Of a stretch of 64,000 nucleotides of DNA, positions 1 to 12,096 are shown piece after piece. The stretch spans positions 2,046,001 through 2,110,000 of the forward strand of contig CAVNZM010000018.1 of assembly GCA_963693365.1 (NCBI GenBank), read 5' to 3'. The DNA is from Amoebidium appalachense (Eukaryota > Ichthyosporea). The notes under the pieces were generated by a model that saw nothing but the letters and a program-made list of their open reading frames with translations, was not told the origin of the DNA and made no database searches. The position numbers and the translations under genes were made by a program. Numbering within the stretch: the stretch's first letter is position 1; the number at the start of each line of letters is the position of its first letter.

Positions 1-431
1 ATCTGAAACACGAAAAAATGGCAGAGTTAGTTTAGCTGTACTATAGCAGGGATTTGCTCATATATCTATGTATGTGTACATGCAAGTTGATTACTGTGTC
101 CATCAAGCAATACACCACAGTGTCATGCCCCGTGATAGTGCACCAAGAAAACACACACTCGCCCTGCGCACGCATCATAGAAATTCATACACCCAAACAC
201 ACACACACACACACACCACATCCCTCCCTTTCCCCAAAAACACGGCACCCACACAGTCACCTATACATACCCATGCAAGTCCTCCTCCCCTTCCCCTCCC
301 CCCCCCCCCCCCCCCCCCCTGACACCGGCCCAACCCCACACACACAAACACACAAGCACCGTGGCATACTGAGTCTCACGGGAACTGTTACACTAATGCA
401 CACACAACACACACACACGCACGCATGCACG

Positions 432-484
<53 letters not shown>

Positions 485-565
485 CAAACACACACACATC
501 CCCTGCAAATCTTTATAAATACCAAGTTCATTCAGGGGGAAGTTCACTGACAGTTAAAGGCCCAG
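1..565. other. Simple-repeat DNA, no gene supported
   Basis: This stretch holds a short (CA)n run near 198, a poly-C run (about 299-319) and a longer (CA)n run (about 441-482). Open frames here are microsatellite translations rich in His/Thr or Cys/Val. It probably contains the downstream part of the small secreted protein gene that begins at 862 on the minus strand, but no second exon could be identified. Confidence 0.6.
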
Positions 566-586
566 TTAAATGATTAACATGAATAC

Positions 587-862
587 CTGCTTAAACTGTT
601 TTGAACTTGCCGCGCTATTGTAGGCGTTTGTTGCTCCCGACGCCACCGTGTTTCCAGCTGACACGACCGCGTTCCCAACATCCTTGGCCGTGTCTGTGAT
701 TTTCCCTCCGACGTCCTTTGCCGTACTAGAAATTGCATTGCCGATATCGTTGAAGATACTCCGGCGCCACGAGGCCGCTTGCGCGCCAGGGGCAGGGTTG
801 GCAACAAGGGCGAAGATGAGAAAGGCCGCGGCCATAAGCTTGAAAAGACGAGCGGGATGCAT
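587..862 (-). CDS. Small secreted protein, first coding exon
   Basis: The frame starts at 862 on the minus strand and gives 92 codons up to a consensus donor (AAGCAG then GTATTC). Without splicing it would stop after 98 residues at 566. Residues 1-29 form a clear signal peptide: basic start, hydrophobic core (MAAAFLIFALVA) and a small-residue cleavage site (GAQA). The mature part is Ala/Ser/Gly/Asn-rich. It contains two adjacent related 11-residue units built on TAKDVG, as in amphipathic LEA-like or apolipoprotein-like helices. A longer in-frame start upstream would bury the signal peptide, so this ATG is preferred. A TATA box lies about 120 bp upstream. Function is unknown. A host-defence or stress-protectant role would be a guess. 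Confidence 0.6.
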
Positions 863-982
863 TTTGGCAGAATTCTTTTTTCCTTTTCGTGTGCGTGCCG
901 AGCTAGGAGAGAAGGGTGCAGAGGTCCGAACAGTTTGCTCAAGGAGGCCGCACAAACTGAAGCATCGTAGGCTATTCAAATG

Positions 983-990
983 CTTTTTAT
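983..990 (-). promoter_or_regulatory. TATA box of the small secreted protein gene
   Basis: The minus strand reads TATAAAAA about 120 nt upstream of the ATG at 862. That leaves room for a 5' UTR of roughly 90 nt. It is the only strong TATA motif in the upstream region. Confidence 0.5.
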
Positions 991-2794
<1,804 letters not shown>

Positions 2795-3825
2795 CTATGG
2801 ACCAGCTAATCTCAGCACGTAGCGCCGGCATCGCGGATTTACACATTGCACGACCGTACCGACATAATGTGGCATCATGGGGCAGCCCATCCCACAAGCA
2901 CAACACAAATATCCCACGATCTGGTGAACTTGAACCGCGTTTGGTGGAACCATCGGCATTGGGAAAGGATTGCGTATATGGGGCAGAATCGGCCGCTGGG
3001 AGCCAAGGCCCTGACTCGGTGGAACAATTGGGGAATTTGGCGGTGAGCTGCCGCCAGATGTATCCATTAGATCCACCCCCTGCTGCATGTTTGGTTGCTG
3101 GGAAGATGGGACCGTAGCAGTGCGGCGGCTGCCTTTGGCTGACGCTGCTGCATTTGACAAGGCTGATAACAAATGCCTCCGTCTCATGTAATGGTCGATT
3201 TTGGCTTGAATTTGTTTAACCGTGTGTGCGCGGAGGATTGAAGCACTATCGCCAACCTCCGCTAGGTTGTGGATAAGTCGCAGCTGGTCGTACGTCTTTA
3301 GAACCTCGTCGGCTGTTACCTCGACACCTGCAGTATGGTTACAATTACAACGTGTTAGCATGCTGCAGTCACAAGCTGTATGAGAAGAAGATTACATGTC
3401 TACGTGTCTACTGCAAGTGGTATACGTAAAAGCTTGTGTATGCATGTTTGTGTGTGCGCCTCAGTGTGTGAATGCATGTCATGTGCATGTATATGTGTGC
3501 GCCCTAGTGACATGTTCGGCTCTGAGTATCATAGGCCCAGAGGAGGTGGGGAGGAGGGGAGGTGGTGGTGTGTGGTGGTTATGGTGGTGGTGGTGGTGGG
3601 GGGGGGGGGGGGGGGGGACAGGGGGTGAGGGGGGGAGGGGGCCAGTGGAGAAGAGGGGGGAAGGGGAGAGTGGGGGCTTGGGAGGAGATCCACACCATTC
3701 CGTATTGCTGCCTCGACAATAACTTGAATGGCCAAAGACTCTGATATGGCCCACTTGCCCGTGCGCAATGGCTCTCCGACTGAAACAAGAAAATGGGAGC
3801 CACGAATCCTTGGTAGCTGCTGGCT

Positions 3826-4305
3826 TGTAAACAGTTGGACTAGTTAGGATAAGGCAGAGTACAACTGAATCAAAATAAAGACAGAGAACGGGTAGAAAGG
3901 CACACGCGGCCAGGTTGCTTTTACTATGGGCCGACTCAGTCTGTCTCAGACTTCACTGATGTGATCCCCGTACTGGGACGGCTTTCTTATATAGCCCCCA
4001 GGTTTCGGATCAAGGCCCAGGATTGGTTCATCCGCGGCCAGCGCGGGTGGCAACATGCCATTCGTGATTCTGGTGCGGTCCGAGCCAGTCAGACCTTTGT
4101 CCTATTTATGCAAACCTCTTATTGGTTCACTTCGTTTATGTGGTATGCAGCTGAAGAACCATATATGGTTCAATTCTTAGGTCAGAGTGAGTCCTATTGG
4201 TGCGGACATAATATTTATGTGATATTCATGACAAAGCACGAATCGTGTGCTAGTAGATCACATTCTTTAGTAAACATGTACAGTTCATGTGTACAGTTGT
4301 TTACA
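3826..4305 (-). repeat. Downstream (3') LTR of the retrotransposon
   Basis: A 480-bp LTR copy with 8-bp inverted ends. It contains TATATAAG on the minus strand at 3986-3993, matching the orientation given by the polypurine tract and primer-binding site. The 126-residue plus-strand frame inside it is a translation of the LTR, not a gene. Confidence 0.9.
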
Positions 4306-4316
4306 CTCCCCCCCTT
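4306..4316 (-). promoter_or_regulatory. Polypurine tract of the LTR element
   Basis: On the minus strand AAGGGGGGGAG lies immediately before the downstream LTR, the position where plus-strand DNA synthesis is primed in LTR elements. Confidence 0.75.
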
Positions 4317-6890
4317 GTCGGGAGCCTGGTGGTGTCGTTAGACAAGCAAACCACCAGGCTGAGAGGCGATAAACAACCTTCAGCGAGAATTCTTGTGTGT
4401 GCCGAGCTGCTGGACAGAACAGAGCAAGGACGGTGGAATAGAGTTGTGCACGTCTATGAGCACTTCTTCATTTGCCAAAACGTAAATTCATGCAGCATTC
4501 TTCTGTGATTTCATTTTCGTGGCGAAGATTGTTGCAGAGTGTGCGTGCGAATAATTCGCTAAGCCTTCGTCTCTGTGCTTGGCTTTTCTGTAGAAGTAGT
4601 ATTTTCCTTTTTGGGAATTTTTCCTTTTTAGGATACTCCCGCAGATTCGTTTTCAATTGCGAGTAATTTGGTTGTGTGGATGAATGATCATACCAAACAT
4701 TCGATAATGAATATAACTCGAGCCTTAGGTCACTTCGTAGCTCAGGTAGTGGTGGATAGCTTCAAGGCTTAGCCGCTGCTCCTTATCCCGGTTCTACCTT
4801 AAGACTGTAAGGCGAGTCACCATGGCCGGAAAAGCCACTTCTTTCATGAACAAAGAGCACTTCTTTCCTTTCAGCTTTAACCCTGCATCATCGGAGCTGG
4901 GAAAAACAGAATAAAAATGCCCAAGTGTTCTTCGTTGGGCGACATAAAGAAATATATCACCCGTCAGAACCAGTAAAAGCCCGGTTCATAATTCATAAGA
5001 AGAGGGTAGGCAAAGCAAGCCTCCTTCAGAAAACACATGCTTCCATTCGTGAGCAGTTTTCGTATCCCATTTGCCAGCCATTTTCGTTGAGCAGGGGGAT
5101 TCCAGGCATAATACATTCTTCTGGAGGCTTGGCCTAAAAAGAAAAGTCGTCGGAGTCGCCCTTTCTTTTGTAAGCAACTTCGTGAGCGCGCTTCGTGTTT
5201 TCATATCCTCCAGTGCAGGTCTGGATGGTGCCCCATCCTCTGCTTCATTTGTAGGTGGCCCTACTGTAGGTTCTGTTCGTTGTGTGGAATACCAAAACCA
5301 TTCGTATTCGTGGAACTGCTTTGTGCTGTGCTTTCTTTCGTGTTGGTGTTCATGAAGTTACCCCGTTCACACACCCTACTTCTTACATACATTAGATGTA
5401 AGTAGCTGCCTGGTGAGTGTGTGGTTCGTGTTCGTGGCATTCTTCTGTTCCTTCGTGAGAAGAATATTCGTTTTAGCAGAGGTGCCCAATAAGGCAGCTT
5501 GTGGGGTTGTCTCCCGCATGTGCCCATTGGTGGGGTATGCACGTGCTAAATTGTTACAGTGTCATCATATTGCAAGGGAATAACATGGTCACCTCCGTAC
5601 CAGGGCCTAGTAGGTACACATGATGGTCCGATGTGTTAGTCAACAACACCTTGCATTCGTATTCGTATTTGTCTTCCACGTCACTTTCTTCAGTAGTGAA
5701 GGAGGGTATTCGTAATTCGAAACTGAAAGGCTTCCAGCCAAAATACTGACACTGTATGATGGGGTTGTGAGGGAGCGGTGCCCATACCACATTCTTTTGT
5801 TCTGGTGGGGGTGTGCCGGCAGCTAGTGCAAGGCTTGACAGTGTAATTGCCAGTGGTATGTTACACCGTATTGCCACAGACGGGCATTCACCTTAAAATT
5901 CGTACCCAACACCTTCTTTGTTTTTCACATGCATGAACAAAAGTTCTGCATCGACTTTATTACATGCCTTTTGTGCACCAAGAGTGCAAATTCGTTAGGG
6001 CGTGGCACCAGGAAGGGCCGCCATACATGAGTCAGGCATATGTTGGTAATGTGTTTAGGCATGCCAGCATACATTCATGCGCATGTTGTGCATCCTGGGC
6101 GCTAAACTATGGGGCATGCTGTATTCGAGAACAGCAAGGGATTCGAAGCATGCATGCAACACTACTTTCATAAGATCTTAGGTCCTACATGCTATAGCAA
6201 CAGCGACTATCTTCTTCGTTAAGTGCATTTGTGCTGAAAGTGGCCGTGCATCTGGCTTGCGAGTGTGGACGTGCATGCGGTGGCATGGACACGATGGCAG
6301 TGTGCAATAGGGCAATGCACGCAAGGGCAACGGTTTTATTTTCTTCCTAACATAGAGGGGGCTGTGTGCATTGCAACCCAAGCAGTGTTGTGCATTCGTC
6401 CTTTCATTTTCGTATTTCCAGTTCATTTTGCTTTCGTTTTTAGTTTTTTGTCGTTTGATAACTTCGTTACTTCGTTTTGTTTTCGTGTTGCATTCATTTC
6501 GTATTTCCTCTATGCAATCGTTTGTCGTTAATTCTTTATTTCATTGCGTATTCGTGATGGTTCGTTTTTCGTTGGTTCATTGCTTCGTTAGCAATTCTTT
6601 ATTCGTTTGTTCGTGTATTCGTTGTTTCGTTGTGTATTCGTTTTTCTTCACATTTTTGATGTGTCGTAGCAAAAGAAGTTTTACATGCTTTCAATTCTTT
6701 CCGTGTAGGTGGGCTGGCCACTTCAAACTTGTAGGTGTATATATTCTAAGCCGGACAAGGAAAGATGTGCCTATCATCGGGGTAAAAAGGATTGTGATCG
6801 GCCATGGGAGATTCTTGAGCTGATTGAAAGATGTGAGATTCTTGAACTGATTGAAAGATGTGAGATTCGAAGGATGCGAGATTCTTGAAC
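4317..6890 (-). other. Non-coding interior of the LTR element
   Basis: No retroelement protein can be found on either strand. The longest plausible frame (5554-5877, minus, 107 codons) resembles no known protein, although its N-terminus is hydrophobic. Visible structure includes an 11-bp perfect stem (4323-4333 with 4350-4360, 16-nt loop) next to the polypurine tract, a strong enrichment of ACGAA on the element's sense strand (seen as TTCGT between about 5000 and 6660), and two and a half copies of a ~33-bp repeat at about 6809-6895. Confidence 0.7.
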
Positions 6891-6903
6891 TGCGCGGTCG
6901 CCA
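6891..6903 (-). promoter_or_regulatory. Primer-binding site of the LTR element
   Basis: The minus strand reads TGGCGACCGCGCA one base after the upstream LTR. It begins with the TGG that pairs with a tRNA CCA end. The specific tRNA was not identified. Confidence 0.6.
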
Positions 6904-6904
6904 A

Positions 6905-7384
6905 TGTAAACAGTTGGACTAGTTAGGATAAGGCAGAGTACAACTGAATCAAAATAAAGACAGAGAACGGGTAGAAAGGCACACGCGGCCAGGTTGCTTT
7001 TACTATGGGCCGACTCAGTCTGTCTCAGACTTCACTGATGTGATCCCCGTACTGGGACGGCTTTCTTATATAGCCCCCAGGTTTCGGATCAAGGCCCAGG
7101 ATTGGTTCATCCGCGGCCAGCGCGGGTGGCAACATGCCATTCGTGATTCTGGTGCGGTCCGAGCCAGTCAGACCTTTGTCCTATTTATGCAAACCTCTTA
7201 TTGGTTCACTTCGTTTATGTGGTATGCAGCTGAAGAACCATATATGGTTCAATTCTTAGGTCAGAGTGAGTCCTATTGGTGCGGACATAATATTTATGTG
7301 ATATTCATGACAAAGCACGAATCGTGTGCTAGTAGATCACATTCTTTAGTAAACATGTACAGTTCATGTGTACAGTTGTTTACA
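6905..7384 (-). repeat. Upstream (5') LTR of the retrotransposon
   Basis: This copy matches the one at 3826-4305 in length (480 bp) and, as far as can be read, in sequence. Its TATA motif is at 7065-7072 on the minus strand. It is followed by the target duplication TGGCT (7385-7389). Confidence 0.9.
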
Positions 7385-7771
7385 TGGCTACCAGTGGTGC
7401 TCGCGTTGCCATTAGTGGGTGCAGAAGCTGCACTGGCCCGATGGCGCTTGCGAGTGCGGGCTGGGGCCCCCTTGCGTACATGGCGGCCGAAAGGGTTCCT
7501 GCAATTATAGCACTTGCACTGGCGGCTACAACCGACACCCTTTACATTGCACGCACACCGACCATTTCCCGGGCCTTTGCCGGTGCAGTACGCTGTATCC
7601 GTCTTTGATGTTGCACGATTCTTGCCACAGCTGCATGTCATGCCTGTGTATTGCACGTGGGTTGAGGTAAGATGAGCCGTAGAATTGTTGGAAAGGGGAG
7701 GGGTGCGGAAAAACGTGTGTATGTGTGTGGGGAGAGGGAGGGGGGAGAGGGAGGGAGGGAGGGAGGGAGGG

Positions 7772-8053
<282 letters not shown>

Positions 8054-8839
8054 GGGGGGGGAGGGGGGAGAAGAGGGGGAAGGGGGAATCTGGTCAGTCT
8101 TCGGCTTGCACAATCGGGTTTTATGACGGTTTGGCAAAAATTAATGTAGGGTGAAGGGGGATCATTGCCGGTGTGGAGCTGAGTCCAAATTTGTACTTAC
8201 GTGTGTGGTGTCAGATATGGAGGTGGCTTTGCCTTTTATGACACCGGTGGGTTGGGAGAGAGGGGGGAGGGGGGGGGGGGTGGGGGGGGGGGGGGGGGGG
8301 GGGGGGATGAGGGGGGGACGGAATGTGAGTACTCTGTGGCGGGGAGGGGAAGGTATTGGTAGGAAAGGGCAGGTATATATGTGATTTCACGAGCAGAGCT
8401 GCCAATACATGTCGCCATCTTACCAGTCTCTGAGGCAGATAACTCCTTCTGATGAGATGTAGTGTTGCCCTCACTCGCTGAACCGTTATGGAAGGTGGCC
8501 CCAGCATCATGTGAGGTGGTTCCCCCGGATGAAGGACGGCGACCGCCATCCTCATCACCACTCGACTGGTCCGGTTCATGCATCCCTGTGCACAAAGAAT
8601 GTGTATTCAGCACCTTTTGTGCCTTGCAAACATGGTGCCTGCAAACGTAGCAGAGATGGGTTATAGATTTGGAGACCCAATGAACAAGAGTTGTGTAAAA
8701 CGTATTCGCTAATCGATGGTCACGTTGCATCGGGCCATGCAAGATGTCATTGCGAATCGCTAATCAAACAGGTCACAATGCATTGGGCGATGCAAGATGT
8801 ACAAGTGCGAAATTCAAACATAATTCACTGACACAGCCA

Positions 8840-9037
8840 CTAACAGCCACCCACCTCGTCACCACTGTCGTCACATTCCGGATATAGTATGGGCGAGGAA
8901 GACCTGTTCTGTGCCCCATTTTTCACAGCAGAAATGATGTGGGCGGTCAGCAACAGAACCACAAGGATGAGAAGCCAGGATGTTTTGTCATGTGTGCACG
9001 CAGGTGTGAAGCCCCACATTCTACCAGGGCGCCCCAT
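8840..9037 (-). CDS. Possible upstream exon with a membrane-spanning segment
   Basis: This is a 65-codon frame with one strongly hydrophobic segment (WLLILVVLLLTAHII) followed by an acidic tail (ECDDSGDE). GAG|GTGGGT is a good donor, but its phase does not match the next exon at 8424-8585. A weaker GT four bases later does match. It may be an alternative first exon of the CXC gene, a separate small membrane protein, or chance. Confidence 0.25.
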   Translation of the reverse strand: MGRPGRMWGFTPACTHDKTSWLLILVVLLLTAHIISAVKNGAQNRSSSPILYPECDDSGDEVGGC

Positions 9038-9124
9038 CTTCACAAAGCAAGCCCACCAAAGGCTACCCCAAGGCCCAAATTTGAAAAGTGGAAGCGAACT
9101 GAACTGTGTGTTCTCGGGTTGCAT

Positions 9125-9842
9125 AGCCTTTTGAAGCCACGAAAAGGTGTGAAACGTTCTGTTTAGTGGTGCACTGTGTCGGGGTCTCCAATTCCGTATT
9201 TCCTGGTGCGCTCTTGGCCAATCGTTTAGGGGTTTGGGACCGCGAATGAACAGTAGATATCCGCCTGAGATAGCCTAGTGAATGGCCATGGTGTACACAG
9301 TATCCCACTGCCCTTTCTTTTATAATTGTAATGCAGATAATGTCGCCAAAATTTCTTTTTAAATGCCCCCCCCTTTTTTTTTCAAAAAAAAGCTGCCGTC
9401 TGAGCAATAGCCACCTGAGAGGTGTAGAGCCCTGGATGACTCTTCATCAATCAAAATGCAAATCGATGTAGATATAAGGTGGATATTATCGGAAAATTTT
9501 GCACCATTTCAGGCCCATTTCACACGGCACACTTAGCCACACTTATGTCAGGCCCCACCGCAATCACCTCATTATTGCCGAGCGATATGGACCACATACC
9601 TACTATGAGCCTGCCAAATACGTTCTTTCAATCTTTCTTCTGTACTTATACATAGAATACAGACAGATAGCTATATAAAAAGAGAAATATTAAAAAAGTG
9701 TACGTACGCATAGTAATGCGTTGTGGTCAATTCAGGATATATTTGCACTAGGTAAGGGGGGGGGGAGATCGGCGAGGGGGGAGGGGGGGGGGAGGGGGGG
9801 GGAGGGGAGGGGGGGGGGGGGAGGGGAGGGGGGGGAGGGGGG

Positions 9843-9881
<39 letters not shown>

Positions 9882-10250
9882 GGGGGGGAGGGGGGGGGAG
9901 GGGGGAGGGAGGGGAGGGGGGGGGAGGGGGGGGGAGGGGGGAGGGGGGGGGGGGCGCTGTGACAGGGGCGGGGGGGCATGAGAGGGGGAAAGGAGTGAAT
10001 TTCCCATCGTAAGTATGACCACCGTGTACTGTAATGCACATTTTGGGGTGGTGCCGGATATATTTACACACTGCCTGCAGGCAAAAGTAGCTACAGGTGC
10101 TCGCGGAATACATTATTTCTAACTACATTTTGAATAAAACAAATACTAACATATTTCTTTATAATAAAGCCTGATATAAAGCCTCACTAATACTTAGTCC
10201 ATATGCACCATTATACGTACTGATGATACGGGGGTCGCATGCTGAGTCGC
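9125..10250. other. Intergenic DNA with poly-G-rich block
   Basis: No gene is supported. Unique DNA runs to about 9745, then a G-rich block (about 9757-9980) of poly-G broken by single A residues, then unique AT-rich DNA. Confidence 0.6.
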
Positions 10251-10254
10251 ATGT

Positions 10255-10305
10255 GACGTCCTGCGCCAGCGTGGCAGGTTGTGTGACGTCATCTGTATGA
10301 CGTCA
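10255..10305. promoter_or_regulatory. Cluster of three TGACGTC (CRE-like) motifs
   Basis: TGACGTC occurs three times within about 50 bp, two of them as TGACGTCA. The cluster precedes the GGGAACC minisatellite. It may be regulatory or part of a repeat. No gene start is evident next to it. Confidence 0.35.
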
Positions 10306-10317
10306 GTTGCGGATCGG

Positions 10318-10500
10318 CCCGGGAACCAGTGTTTGGCACGAGTTTGAGTTTCAAACTCGGGAACCAGTGTTTCGAGCCGGGAACCACTGTTTTGCGAATC
10401 GGCCCGGGAACCAGTGTTTCGAGCCGGGAACCACTGTTTCAAACTCGGGAACCAGTGTTTCGAGCCGGGAACCACGGTTCCGGCCCGGGAACTAGCCCCT
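10318..10500 (+). repeat. GGGAACC-type minisatellite
   Basis: Tandem units of about 20-27 bp begin GGGAACCA and alternate between CTGTTT and GTGTTT versions, with GAGCC, CGGCCC or AAACTC spacers. A near-perfect 21-bp palindrome (GCATTCCAGC then TGCTGGAATGC) follows at about 10531-10551. Confidence 0.8.
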
Positions 10501-10805
10501 GGATTCGACCCGTGTTTGTTCCCGGGAACTGCATTCCAGCTGCTGGAATGCGGGAACACCGTATCACTGAGGTGCTGCCTGTTTAACCGTTCAATACTAG
10601 TTGCTAATAATAGTACCTATGTAATGTATGATATAGTACGAACGCGACTACGTTAATGAGAACCCTCCTCAAAAATTCATTGATATTTTCCACAATTCCA
10701 TAACCCTGGCAGAAGCAGAGGGCCGCCGTGAGTCAGACCGTCTGTTTGCATGCAAGAATGCAATAACGTTACGTATTGGAACTTTGGAATGTACAGTCTG
10801 ACAAT

Positions 10806-11174
<369 letters not shown>

Positions 11175-11198
11175 CCACAACAGGGCTGGGAGGGCGGG

Positions 11199-11618
11199 GA
11201 AATCAACAGAAAAAAGGACAGCTAGCTAAGGCAACTAGTTTGTGCGCTTTTACACTAGCACCACCAAACTTAGTTCAACCAACTAACTCTACAAATCCCT
11301 TTTACCTCTGATGCCAGACACTCACACAAACGCTAAAACGAAAACCAAAGACTGAAATCCAAACGACATGTACTCCTTTTTATACCCGTTCCCACGATGC
11401 ATTTTGGAATTTGAAGCCAGACTGAAGAAACCAATCAAATGCTTTAAAATCTGACCAAATCAGAACATGCAATCAAAACCGAACCACATTAACTATATAT
11501 GAAAACCAGCAATCCAACACAACTAATGCATGACAAATAACCAATCACCTCACCGCAATGCCACTCGGTGGGTCTTCGTCTCTCACCGCTGCCTCCTCCC
11601 GCTTGAAAACCACATGCC
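11199..11618 (-). repeat. A2 repeat of the DIRS-type element
   Basis: A 420-bp copy of A1. It overlaps B1 by the four bases TGCC (11615-11618), which reconstitutes the joined ends of the circular intermediate. Confidence 0.88.
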
Positions 11619-11824
11619 GGAGGCAAGACCATTTCTTGCTACCGTCGTGGCTCCCCGAGACTCATGGACATGAAATCAGAGGCAAGTACGGAAGTTTATT
11701 ATTTTGAAAATAAAATAATTACTCTAAAAGAATATTATGAATAACTGTTGATGGACATCTAATGAACCATGAAAACTATGGTGTGTGTACGTGCATGTAA
11801 GTGCACGTACGGTGTGCGTGTGTG

Positions 11825-11919
<95 letters not shown>

Positions 11920-11983
11920 CTACCCTAAAGAAGGAAACAGTGTCCCTAACGCGCAATGGCCAAGGACACCCCTTCATGTATCC
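11615..11983 (-). repeat. B1 repeat of the DIRS-type element
   Basis: A 369-bp copy of B2. One visible difference lies inside the (GT)n run, where a T is replaced by C. Confidence 0.88.
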
Positions 11984-12096
11984 AAATCTACCTAACTTGC
12001 TTTTGTGATAGTTTTAAAGCTTTGTGAATTCCTTTGTGTTTCTGAGCTCTACAGTGTACTCACCCGGGCTTGGCCGTATGTGTAGGAAAATAATAA

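Larger units (their letters stand above)
3826..7384 (-). mobile_element. Complete non-autonomous LTR retrotransposon with 5-bp TSD
   Basis: Two 480-bp direct repeats (3826-4305 and 6905-7384), indistinguishable by eye, flank a 2.6-kb interior. Each starts TGTAAACA and ends TGTTTACA, the canonical TG..CA with 8-bp terminal inverted repeats. The host sequence TGGCT is present once on each side (3821-3825 and 7385-7389), a perfect 5-bp target duplication. On the minus strand a primer-binding-like sequence (TGGCGACCGCGCA, 6891-6903) lies one base inside the upstream LTR, and a polypurine tract (AAGGGGGGGAG, 4306-4316) directly abuts the downstream LTR, fixing the orientation. The interior has no gag, protease, RT, RNase H or integrase frame, so the element must have been moved in trans. 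The matching LTRs imply a recent insertion. Confidence 0.92.

Noticed and set aside
3961-4341. Duplicated 126/156-codon frames at 3961 and 7040
   Set aside because: Both are translations of the LTR copies. They match because the LTRs do, and they run antisense to the element.
5554-5877. 107-codon frame as a retroelement envelope or gag protein
   Set aside because: The N-terminus is hydrophobic but nothing else supports a retroviral protein. It is too short and unsupported by context.
8189-8230. Short extra exon of the CXC gene with a perfect GTAAGT donor
   Set aside because: Including it would bring a stop codon into frame in the next exon. The flanking exons join correctly without it.
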